Of a stretch of 5,766 nt of DNA, positions 1 to 5,766 are shown in pieces. A program made the translations under genes and the position numbers. Within the stretch, counting starts at the first letter, position 1, and every line of letters begins with the position of its first letter. Below the pieces are notes generated by a model, which worked only from the letters and a program-made list of their open reading frames with translations, was not told where the DNA came from and ran no database searches. Source of the stretch: Planctomycetota bacterium (lineage in GTDB: Bacteria > Planctomycetota > Planctomycetia > Pirellulales > Lacipirellulaceae); contig JAKEGR010000021.1 in assembly GCA_022615465.1 (NCBI GenBank), positions 1 to 5,766 on the forward strand. Reading direction: 5' to 3'.

Positions 1-791
1 ACGCCACTGGTGGCCAGCAGCCGCGAGTGGTTTCCCTGCGCGGTCAACACGCTCAGCCGGTCGCAGCCAATCACCCGCCGGCCTTCATTCGCTACCACAT
101 AAGCGGTTTCGCTAAGCCGCAAGCTGCGGTGAATCAGCGAAGAGAGCCGGAGCAACTGGCCGCGGTAGCCCTCGTCTTGCCGCAGCCGAACGAGTTCGCT
201 GTACGCGTGGTAATCGGCCGCCACGTCGCAAACGGCAGCAAGAAACTGCTCGTAGCCGCGGCAGGCGGCCGGGCTTGCCTGCGGCTGCAGTTGAATCTCG
301 ATAATGGCCAGCGTGCTGGCCGCCACGGTATCCGCTGGCGCAACGGATCGTTGAGGCGACCTGTCGGCCGGTCCGTCCACTTGCTCACGGCGAAGCAGTA
401 CCGGTCCGACCAGCAGCATGGAGTCGCTTGAATCGCCGGCTTCACGATTCTGTTCGACGCTCGCGGCACGCGCGGAAACGGAAACGACGTGGCCGCTCGC
501 CGCGGCGTCCGCCAGCAGCGATTCGTGAGCGCGCCGCGTATCGCCGACCAAATCACCAGCCGACCAATTGATCTGGGCTACCGGCTGCAGTGGACCCATC
601 GTCGCGCGCAGCCAGACCGCACCACCACTGGCCGCGAGCGCGCGGACGCACTCTGCCAGCAACTCGCGATAGAATGGCTCGGGGGCGACGGCAGATCGGG
701 CCAACTGCCCCAGCCGGGCAAGGGAATCTTCCAAATCATGCCAGGCATCCGGGTCCGATGCCGCGCCGGTCTTCGGGAGAGAAGCGGACAT
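1..791 (-). CDS. GAF-domain protein, probable N-terminus of an HlyD-type efflux adaptor (partial)
   Basis: The reading frame is open from 791 down to the left edge, giving 263 codons with no stop, so the C-terminus is missing. Residues about 40-170 look like a first GAF-like fold (FYRELLAECVRAL, then GGAVWL at 56-61, and LLVGPVLL at 126-133). Residues about 178-205 form a helical linker (RGYEQFLAAVCDVAADY). A second GAF-like domain begins near 213, with TAYVVANEGRRVIGCDRLSV at 229-248. The ANEGRR-IGCDR motif is one I associate with large planctomycete proteins in which cytoplasmic GAF domains precede a membrane segment and an HlyD/biotinyl-lipoyl adaptor; that part would lie outside the window. 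No signal peptide or membrane segment is visible, so this part is probably cytosolic. The frame stays open upstream to a stop at 891-893, and an in-frame ATG at 839 preceded by AGCAGG could add 16 residues; neither start has a strong ribosome binding site. The HlyD assignment is inference from family memory. Confidence 0.7.
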   Translation of the reverse strand, partial: MSASLPKTGAASDPDAWHDLEDSLARLGQLARSAVAPEPFYRELLAECVRALAASGGAVWLRATMGPLQPVAQINWSAGDLVGDTRRAHESLLADAAASGHVVSVSARAASVEQNREAGDSSDSMLLVGPVLLRREQVDGPADRSPQRSVAPADTVAASTLAIIEIQLQPQASPAACRGYEQFLAAVCDVAADYHAYSELVRLRQDEGYRGQLLRLSSLIHRSLRLSETAYVVANEGRRVIGCDRLSVLTAQGNHSRLLATSG

Positions 792-993
792 ATCCGCCAG
801 TATAGCCACTCGGAAGGTTTCAGCACGTTGGCCGACCATTTGCCTGCTCGCAATTTGGTAGTCATTCGATGCTGTGAGAGAACGACGCTGCTAGTGATGC
901 CGATTTTGCGGGTTGACGGGACAACTTGCGGCGGAGGCTGCGGATGTGTGCCGAACGCTTCGGTTTCTGCCATTCGACAAACTGCTGGCAAGG

Positions 994-1020
994 CGAAGCA
1001 ATGACTGCAACTTTGCTTCG
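994..1020. repeat. 8-bp inverted repeat upstream of the toxin-antitoxin promoter
   Basis: CGAAGCAA at 994-1001 is the exact reverse complement of TTGCTTCG at 1013-1020, with an 11-base centre. The right arm ends four bases before the -35 hexamer at 1025. No T tract follows on the plus strand, so a terminator is unlikely. A protein-binding dyad in the divergent regulatory region is the simplest reading, but it could be chance. It could act on the toxin-antitoxin operon, on the minus-strand GAF gene, or on both. Confidence 0.4.
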
Positions 1021-1024
1021 TGCG

Positions 1025-1054
1025 TTGACAAATGGCGGGTAAAGAGTATAGACT
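1025..1054 (+). promoter_or_regulatory. Candidate sigma-70-type promoter of the toxin-antitoxin operon
   Basis: A perfect -35 hexamer TTGACA lies at 1025-1030. Possible -10 hexamers are TATAGA at 1047-1052 (16-base spacer) or TAGACT at 1049-1054 (18-base spacer), each matching four of six consensus bases. A start site near 1059-1061 would leave a leader of about 30 bases before the antitoxin ATG. The -10 region overlaps the dyad at 1052-1068, as expected if the antitoxin represses its own operon. Confidence 0.6.
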
Positions 1055-1074
1055 AGTCGTAGACTAGTTTTTTT
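1049..1074 (+). promoter_or_regulatory. Operator-like dyad and direct repeat, with terminator-like T tract
   Basis: ACTAGTC at 1052-1058 and GACTAGT at 1062-1068 are perfect inverted arms around a 3-base centre (GTA). The same stretch also reads as a 9-base direct repeat, TAGACTAGT at 1049-1057 and 1060-1068, with an 11-base period, about one helical turn. Each ACTAGT core is itself a palindrome. Seven T residues follow at 1068-1074, directly before the GGAG of the antitoxin. Two readings are possible. One is an autoregulatory operator for the antitoxin-toxin complex, overlapping the -10 and start site. The other is a short intrinsic terminator that stops transcription arriving from upstream. 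The operator is favoured because a transcript starting at the predicted promoter would begin inside the dyad. Confidence 0.55.
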
Positions 1075-1078
1075 GGAG
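1075..1078 (+). promoter_or_regulatory. Ribosome binding site of the antitoxin
   Basis: GGAG follows the T tract and sits 10 bases before the ATG at 1089, a slightly long spacing. A second in-frame ATG at 1098 would be 19 bases away, so the first start is preferred. This is one of the clearer Shine-Dalgarno sequences in the window. Confidence 0.5.
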
Positions 1079-1088
1079 TTTCCTTTCC

Positions 1089-1349
1089 ATGCCTTCGATG
1101 CCAACCACCGATACGATCGGCGCCTACGAGGCCAAGACCCACTTTTCGGCACTGATCGAGAAAGTCGAGGCGGGCGATGAAATTACGATCACTAAACACG
1201 GTACGCCGGTGGCTCGGCTCGTACCAATCAAGAAGGAATTGACGACGGCAGAACGGCGTCAAGTTATCGAAGATTGGATTAACCGACCGGACAAGCCCAC
1301 GCTGGGTGGCCTTAAAATTCGCGACCTCATTAACGAGGGCCGTCGATGA
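1089..1349 (+). CDS. Type II toxin-antitoxin antitoxin, Phd/YefM family
   Basis: This 86-residue protein is a complete small antitoxin that should neutralise the PIN-domain toxin encoded next and repress their shared promoter. Residues about 10-46 carry the Phd/YefM fold: the EAKTHFSALIEKV helix at 14-26, then GDEITITKHGTPVARLVP at 29-46, where the K-HGTPVARL-P strand pattern is the family hallmark. In this family the N-terminal half dimerises and binds DNA, and the C-terminal tail (here about 50-86, charged, with TTAERR and a terminal INEGRR) wraps around the toxin. The length is typical. The stop codon overlaps the toxin start as ATGA, indicating translational coupling. The dyad at 1052-1068 is the likely operator. 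Family assignment is confident; the partner specificity is inferred from adjacency. Confidence 0.9.
   Translation: MPSMPTTDTIGAYEAKTHFSALIEKVEAGDEITITKHGTPVARLVPIKKELTTAERRQVIEDWINRPDKPTLGGLKIRDLINEGRR
1335..1339 (+). promoter_or_regulatory. Ribosome binding site of the toxin, inside the antitoxin gene
   Basis: GAGGG lies within the last codons of the antitoxin, six bases before the ATG at 1346. This supports that start and fits coupled translation, which keeps toxin output tied to antitoxin synthesis. Confidence 0.55.
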
Positions 1350-1765
1350 CGCCCCTCTTCGTGGTCGATGCCTCGGTGGCGATGGCGTGGTGCTTTAAGG
1401 ACGAAATAACACCGGCCACGCAAAAACTGCTTAAAGACATAAGCAGCAAGCCAGCGTTGGTGCCCGCCTGGTGGTACATTGAAATAGCGAATGTGCTCGC
1501 GTTGGCAGAGCGAAAATGCCGCATCAGCACCACGGAGATCATCGACTTCGTCGCTGTGCTCGATAGTGCGCGAATCGAGGTGGACAACGAATCGCCTCGG
1601 CGCGCGTTCAGCCACCTCTTGCCCTTGTGCCGCGACCACGGGCTGACGAGCTACGATGCGATGTATCTTGACCTCGCCCAGCGAAGAAAATTGCCGCTCG
1701 CGACGCTCGACACACCGCTCCGCAAAGCCGCGAAAAAATTGGGCGTAAAGCTACTTGGAAAGTAA
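1346..1765 (+). CDS. vapC: Type II toxin, VapC-like PIN-domain ribonuclease
   Basis: The 139-residue product is a single PIN domain. VapC toxins are metal-dependent endoribonucleases that cleave tRNA or rRNA when the antitoxin is lost, halting translation. The four acidic residues expected to bind the metal are visible: D8 in VVDASV, E46 in IEIANVL, D104 in TSYDAMYLDLA and D122 in LATLDTPL. Their spacing and the length match the family, so the enzyme looks intact. The C-terminal KKLGVKLL strand completes the fold. The start overlaps the antitoxin stop as ATGA and has a good ribosome binding site. It is paired with a Phd/YefM-type antitoxin rather than an AbrB or ribbon-helix-helix VapB. The RNA target cannot be read from the sequence. 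No convincing terminator follows. Confidence 0.92.
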   Translation: MTPLFVVDASVAMAWCFKDEITPATQKLLKDISSKPALVPAWWYIEIANVLALAERKCRISTTEIIDFVAVLDSARIEVDNESPRRAFSHLLPLCRDHGLTSYDAMYLDLAQRRKLPLATLDTPLRKAAKKLGVKLLGK

Positions 1766-2052
1766 CCGGCTATCGACACTTTCCGGATAGTCTCCCAAAG
1801 TCCATCCCAAGGGCTGCGAACGCTTGTCGGAACAGGTATCTGGGGGATCCGGGTTGATGAATTCACGACAGCTAAGATAGGTAAGATGTAGCGATTGTGC
1901 CTGGAATACTCATTGGGAAGGTCCAGCCCTGTCGAAAACGACGAAGGCACCGCGGATCAAGAAATCGACTTGGCCTGTGCGCCAGCGGGGAATCCGGCTA
2001 ATTTCCGTGCCGCTCATCTGTGTTCTTATCGACTGAGGGAAGCTATTCGACG

Positions 2053-2092
2053 GCCACGGCGTCCGTGGCGCTCGTGTGAGGCGAGACTCACA
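2053..2092. repeat. Two adjacent hairpins (REP-like element?)
   Basis: GCCACGG at 2053-2059 pairs with CCGTGGC at 2063-2069 around a 3-base loop, a strong GC-rich stem. Six bases later TGTGAG at 2075-2080 pairs with CTCACA at 2087-2092 around a 6-base loop. Neither stem is followed by a T tract, so intrinsic termination is not supported. The tandem layout in non-coding DNA is like repetitive extragenic palindromes or a structured leader of the TolC-family gene, whose start is about 155 bases downstream. No second copy occurs in this window. Confidence 0.4.
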
Positions 2093-2159
2093 AGACGGTT
2101 GGCGCTGGAATTGCGCACCGTGCGTGAAGCGGACTGGAAACCACGCGCGTTCCGGCCTT

Positions 2160-2225
2160 TGGTTGCCTGATGCCGTGTTGGCGCGCTCGCTCCACGGAAC
2201 GAGATTCCGGCCGGTACGGCAACCA
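2160..2225. repeat. 8-bp inverted repeat with 50-base interior before the TolC-family gene
   Basis: TGGTTGCC at 2160-2167 is the exact reverse complement of GGCAACCA at 2218-2225. The interior contains a second TTCCGGCC (2206 region) that repeats one at about 2150-2157. The right arm ends 22 bases before the ATG at 2248, so a long-range stem in the leader could affect translation of the efflux gene. A spaced 8-bp match can also arise by chance. Confidence 0.25.
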
Positions 2226-2247
2226 GTGACGCAACTTCGGTAATCGC

Positions 2248-4338
2248 ATGCCTTACGATCGCAAATCCCTGGCGTTGTTGCTGGCTGCGTCACTGCTCGC
2301 GCCGTTGGGTTGCAATTGGCAAAGACACAACGCCTTTGAAGCCGACATCCCGAACGGCACGTACGAGAAGGTGGCGTCCGAAATCGAATACCCGGCAGAA
2401 TCGGATAGCACGCGCGACAACGCCGACGAATCGGTCAATTCGCCCCAGCCCTGGACGATCTCGACGCAAGGGGCGCCCGAGTACTGGGACATCTCGCTCG
2501 AACAGGTCATTCAGATGGCGCTGGCCAACTCGCACGTACTCCGCGATCTGGGTGGCGCGGTGGTGCGCGCGCCGGACACGGTCGAAACCACGTGGAATCC
2601 GGCCATCGTGGAGACCAATCCACAGTTCGGCATGGAAGCAGCGCTGAGTGAATTCGATGCACGGTTCCTGGCCAGTTCCTACTGGCAGAAAAACGATCGG
2701 GCGCTAAACAACGAGTTCTTCGGCGGCGGAACGCGACTCCTGCAGCAGGATGCCGGCGTGTATCAATTCGCCCTGACGAAGCTCGCCGCGACCGGCTCTC
2801 GGTTTACCATTCGCCACAATGTCGACTACGACGCCAACAACGCGCCAGGGAACTTCTTCCCCAGTGCCTGGAATACGAACATCGAAACCGAATTTCGCCA
2901 TCCGCTGCTTCAAGGGAGCGGCCTGGAATTTAACCGCATCGCCGGTCCGAGCGGTGTTCCGGGGAAATACAACGGCGTGCTGATCGCGCGGCTTAGGACG
3001 GACGTCGCCCTCAGCAATTTTGAGATTGCGGTACGCGACTTCGTGAGCAATGTCGAGAACGCCTATTGGGATCTGTACTACGGCTACCGGGTGCTCGACG
3101 CGCGGGTGCGTTCGCGCGATGCGGCATTGGAGACGTGGCGCAAGATTTACGCCCTGAACCAGGCCAACCGTCGCGGCGGCGAGGCCGAGAAGGAAGCCCA
3201 GGCGCGCGAACAGTTCTTCCGCTTCCAGCAAGACGTGCAGAACGCGCTCGGCGGCGAACCGTATGAATCAACGCGCAATTGGAACGGTCTCCCCAGCGGC
3301 GCGTTTCGGACGACCGGCGGCGTACTGATGAACGAGCGACGGCTGCGGCTGCTCATGGGCCTGCCGCCGACCGATGCCCGTCTGATGCGTCCTGCCGACG
3401 AGCCGGTTCTGGCGAAGATCGACTTCGATTGGGAGCAGTCGACCGAGGACGCAATCCACCGGCGAGTGGAGTTGCGCCGGCAAGAATGGCACATCCGACG
3501 CCTCGAGCTGGAATTGATCGCCGCCCGCAACTTCCTCTTGCCGCGTCTCGATACCGTGGGCCGTTATCGCTGGCGCGGTTTTGGTCACGACCTGATTGAT
3601 CCCAACGGCGGCGAGTTGCCGCGATTTGACAACGCCTATGAGGATCTCACGACAGGCGATTTCCAGGAATGGCAATTGGGACTGGAACTCACGATGCCGA
3701 TCGGCTTCCGCCAGGCCCACACGGCCGAGCGCAATGCGGAGCTGCTGCTCGCGACAGGGCGGGCGATTCTTCGCGATCAGCAGCGCGAAGTCGTCCATGA
3801 ACTAGCCGACGCGGTTGCCGAACTCGACCGCACGTATGCCGTGTTGCATACCAGCCACAATCGGCTTGTTGCCGGACGCGACCAACTGGGCGCCGTGCAG
3901 GCCGCCTACGAAGCCGACAAAGCGCCGCTCGACTTGTTGCTCGAAGCGCAACGCCGCGTGGCGGAGGCGGACGTCGATTACTCGCTGAGCAAGACCCGCT
4001 ATGCCGTGGCCATGAAGAACGTCCATTTCGTGAAAGGGACGCTGCTCGACTACGATGGCGTTTACCTCTCGGAAGGCGCCTGGCCCGGCGGAGCCTATTG
4101 CGATGCGGCCGAACGTGAAAGTCGACGAGGCCGACCGAAGCCATTGAACTATGCCTCGTCGCGCACGCCGATGGTCAGCCGCGGCGTTTACCCGCAGCTC
4201 GAAACACGGCCCGAGGCAGTGGAAACCGATGCCCGTGCGGTTCGCGTCGAGCCGCTGCCGCTGGAGCAGCCGGCCGCGCCGCTAAGACTACCAGAATCAT
4301 CGCTGCCGCGAAGCGCTCTTGCTTTGCCGCGTGAATGA
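2248..4338 (+). CDS. TolC-family outer-membrane efflux protein (planctomycete type, probable lipoprotein)
   Basis: At 696 residues this is a complete outer-membrane factor, the channel through which RND, ABC or MFS exporters with HlyD-type adaptors release substrates. A hydrophobic signal segment lies at 8-20 and a cysteine at 22 (APLGC), suggesting a lipid-anchored N-terminus, though Pro at -3 is atypical of a lipobox. The first repeat begins with ISLEQVIQMALANSHVLRD at 82-100; HPLLQGSGLEFNRIAG at 218-233 is the strand region. Long helices follow at 250-335, including GGEAEKEAQAREQFFRFQ at 310-327, a pattern I recall from planctomycete homologues. The second repeat runs from about 397 to 600, with ELTMPIGFRQAHTAERNAEL at 480-499. 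Residues about 610-696 form a Pro/Arg-rich tail absent from classical TolC (about 470 residues mature). No good ribosome binding site precedes the ATG, but the signal segment starts close to it, supporting this start. The substrate is unknown. Confidence 0.88.
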   Translation: MPYDRKSLALLLAASLLAPLGCNWQRHNAFEADIPNGTYEKVASEIEYPAESDSTRDNADESVNSPQPWTISTQGAPEYWDISLEQVIQMALANSHVLRDLGGAVVRAPDTVETTWNPAIVETNPQFGMEAALSEFDARFLASSYWQKNDRALNNEFFGGGTRLLQQDAGVYQFALTKLAATGSRFTIRHNVDYDANNAPGNFFPSAWNTNIETEFRHPLLQGSGLEFNRIAGPSGVPGKYNGVLIARLRTDVALSNFEIAVRDFVSNVENAYWDLYYGYRVLDARVRSRDAALETWRKIYALNQANRRGGEAEKEAQAREQFFRFQQDVQNALGGEPYESTRNWNGLPSGAFRTTGGVLMNERRLRLLMGLPPTDARLMRPADEPVLAKIDFDWEQSTEDAIHRRVELRRQEWHIRRLELELIAARNFLLPRLDTVGRYRWRGFGHDLIDPNGGELPRFDNAYEDLTTGDFQEWQLGLELTMPIGFRQAHTAERNAELLLATGRAILRDQQREVVHELADAVAELDRTYAVLHTSHNRLVAGRDQLGAVQAAYEADKAPLDLLLEAQRRVAEADVDYSLSKTRYAVAMKNVHFVKGTLLDYDGVYLSEGAWPGGAYCDAAERESRRGRPKPLNYASSRTPMVSRGVYPQLETRPEAVETDARAVRVEPLPLEQPAAPLRLPESSLPRSALALPRE

Positions 4339-4353
4339 GTCCATCTTGGTCTG

Positions 4354-5766
4354 ATGCGATCCTCTCGACTCTTTTGGAAGTTGCTGCTGGCGTGCGCCGG
4401 CCTGAATCTGGCTGCCGCGATCGTCTTCGCGATCGTTGTTTCCCAGTGGCAGCAACGGCAGACCATCGAGCAAGCGGACGAGCGTTTGCGAAACTCGGCC
4501 CTGCTGATTCGTGATGACGTGGCGGAATTGATGACGGCCGGACGCAGCGATGAGTTGCAACAGAGAGTCCATCAGCTTGGTCGGCAAATCGGAATGCGGT
4601 TTACGGTGGTGGCCATGGATGGCACGGTGCTGGCCGACTCGGAACGAGAGTCGCTGGCCCAGGTGGCCGAGATGGAGAATCATCGCTACCGTCCGGAAAT
4701 TATGCAGGCCGTCGCCGGGGATGAAGGAACGGTTGCACGCTACAGTGCCACGATGCAGGCCCAGTACCGTTACTTTGCCTTGCGCGTCGATCGAGGCGGC
4801 AAGCCTGTGGGCATCGTCCGCTCGGCACTTCCAACCGACTCGCTTCGAGCGCGGATGGCCACGCTGCGGCGTCTGCTTGGAGGCCTCGTCGGCGTGGTGT
4901 TTCTGGGTGTCTCGGCGATCGCCTCCTGGATCCTCGGCCGCTTGATTCGTCCGGTCGCGCCGCTCACCGAGGCTGCCGACGCAATTGCCGCGGGCGATTA
5001 TGAACACCGTGTGTACGTGGAACAACGCGACGAACTGGGCCAGCTTGCCCGCACGCTGAACCGCATGAGTCAGGACCTGCACGTCCGCATGACGCAACTT
5101 AACGAGACCATCGCGCGGCAAGCGACCGTGTTGGGCGGCATGGTCGAGGGCGTGATCGCGGTCGATACCCGGCAGCGGATCGTGCTGGCGAACCAGGCCG
5201 CCGGCCGCCTGTTTGAATTTCAGCCGACGAGGGTTGAAGGGAGGCCGCTCATCGAGATCGTTCGCAACCATGCCCTGCATCAGGCAGTGACCACGGCGAT
5301 GTTCACTCGCAGGCCCCGGCGCTTAGAGATCAACCGCGAAGGTTCGGACAAATTGATCGTCGACGTTCACGTGACCCCGTTGCCAGGCGACCCGTGCCCC
5401 GGCGTCGTGCTGGTGATGCACGATACGACCGAACTGCGGCGGCTCGAGTCGCTGCGCCGCGACTTCGTCGCCAACGCTTCGCACGAGTTGAAAACGCCGC
5501 TCAGTTCGATTAAGGCCTACGCGGAAACACTCCGCAACGGCGCGATCCACGATCCGGACGCGAGCCACAAGTTTCTCGAACAAATCGAAGAACAAACCGA
5601 CCGCCTCCATCGGCTCATCATGGATATGCTGATGATTGCCCGCATCGAGTCGACGCATCAGGCGTTCGAAATCGTTTCGGTCAGCGTACCGGAGGTCGTC
5701 AACGAATGCCTGGAGGACCGTCGCCCCGCCGCGGTGGCCAGGCAGATCGATCTCCACGTCGAACCT
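4354..5766 (+). CDS. PhoR-like membrane sensor histidine kinase (3' truncated by window)
   Basis: The frame is open to the right edge, giving 471 codons. Residues about 10-30 form transmembrane helix 1 and about 173-195 helix 2, enclosing a roughly 140-residue extracytoplasmic sensor domain (with VVAMDGTVLADS at 85-96, a PAS/Cache-like pattern). HAMP spans about 196-248 (IRPVAPLTEAADAIAAGDY, then RDELGQLARTLNRM). A PAS domain covers about 255-360 (MVEGVIAVDTRQRIVLAN at 263-280). The HisKA domain follows, with the phospho-acceptor H377 in FVANASHELKTPL and ending near IMDMLMIARIES at 422-433. The HATPase_c domain should begin just past the edge. The order matches PhoR/WalK/ResE-type kinases, which phosphorylate an OmpR-family regulator; phosphate sensing is plausible but not shown. 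It starts 15 bases after the TolC-family stop, with no clear ribosome binding site, suggesting one operon. Confidence 0.9.
   Translation, partial: MRSSRLFWKLLLACAGLNLAAAIVFAIVVSQWQQRQTIEQADERLRNSALLIRDDVAELMTAGRSDELQQRVHQLGRQIGMRFTVVAMDGTVLADSERESLAQVAEMENHRYRPEIMQAVAGDEGTVARYSATMQAQYRYFALRVDRGGKPVGIVRSALPTDSLRARMATLRRLLGGLVGVVFLGVSAIASWILGRLIRPVAPLTEAADAIAAGDYEHRVYVEQRDELGQLARTLNRMSQDLHVRMTQLNETIARQATVLGGMVEGVIAVDTRQRIVLANQAAGRLFEFQPTRVEGRPLIEIVRNHALHQAVTTAMFTRRPRRLEINREGSDKLIVDVHVTPLPGDPCPGVVLVMHDTTELRRLESLRRDFVANASHELKTPLSSIKAYAETLRNGAIHDPDASHKFLEQIEEQTDRLHRLIMDMLMIARIESTHQAFEIVSVSVPEVVNECLEDRRPAAVARQIDLHVEP

Larger units (their letters stand above)
1766..2247. other. 482-base intergenic region without a convincing gene
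   Basis: Open frames here (for example 1895-2170 plus and 1910-2293 minus) show no recognisable domain, have a composition typical of antisense or random frames, and the minus one runs into the start of the TolC-family gene. The region holds a weak stem after the toxin gene, a repeated TAAGAT at 1873-1878 and 1882-1887, two adjacent hairpins at 2053-2092 and an 8-bp dyad at 2160-2225. No clear promoter hexamers were found for the downstream gene. The stretch around 1995-2030 (TTTCCGTG, then TCATCTGTGTTC) resembles degenerate intergenic repeats seen in several bacterial groups, but this is only an impression. Confidence 0.6.

Noticed and set aside
578..991. Minus-strand frame of 137 codons starting at 991
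   Set aside because: It overlaps the GAF gene in another frame; its Pro/Arg/Ser-rich translation has no domain, while the GAF frame has recognisable motifs and stays open to the window edge.
1768..1792. Possible terminator after the toxin gene: GGCTATC pairing with GATAGTC
   Set aside because: The stem is 7 bp with one G-T pair and an 11-base loop, and no T tract follows, so it does not support intrinsic termination.
1995..2035. Resemblance to a widespread degenerate intergenic repeat (TCATCTGTGTTC-like)
   Set aside because: Only a short imperfect match is remembered, and there is no second copy in the window to support a repeat call.
1895..2170. Open frame of 91 codons on the plus strand
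   Set aside because: It has no motif or ribosome binding site and is rich in Arg, as GC-rich non-coding frames usually are.
1910..2293. Open frame of 127 codons on the minus strand
   Set aside because: It has no recognisable domain, overlaps the start of the TolC-family gene on the opposite strand, and contains the hairpin sequences; it reads as non-coding sequence.
4297..5280. Long open frame (327 codons) on the minus strand
   Set aside because: It lies antisense to the histidine kinase, whose domains are unambiguous; the His/Arg-rich translation is a mirror of the kinase coding sequence.

Overview
The window looks like chromosomal DNA of a planctomycete, probably of the Pirellulales type. 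GC is roughly 60 percent, and two proteins resemble families I associate with that phylum: a large GAF-containing transport adaptor and a long TolC-like lipoprotein with a conserved central motif. The assignment rests on recalled family resemblance, not on a search.

Layout. Positions 1-791, minus strand: the N-terminal 263 codons of a GAF-domain protein that runs off the left edge, probably the cytoplasmic head of an HlyD-type efflux adaptor. Positions 792-1088: a divergent regulatory region with an 8-bp dyad, a perfect -35 hexamer, and a 17-bp dyad followed by a T tract just before the next ribosome binding site. Positions 1089-1765, plus strand: a complete type II toxin-antitoxin operon, Phd/YefM-type antitoxin then VapC-type PIN toxin, overlapping by ATGA. 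Positions 1766-2247: 482 bases without a convincing gene but with several inverted repeats. Positions 2248-4338: a complete TolC-family outer-membrane efflux protein of 696 residues. Positions 4354-5766: the first 471 codons of a PhoR-like membrane sensor histidine kinase, cut at the right edge before its ATPase domain.

How the parts may work together. The GAF/adaptor gene and the TolC-family gene could be two parts of one envelope-spanning export system, with the toxin-antitoxin module lodged between them. The TolC-family gene and the kinase are only 15 bases apart and are probably co-transcribed, which would tie an exporter or envelope component to a membrane signal sensor. The toxin-antitoxin operon has its own promoter and operator-like sequence and is probably an independent, mobile stability module. 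I did not find a clear undescribed system; the most distinctive items are the compact control region of the toxin-antitoxin operon and the efflux-protein/kinase pairing.
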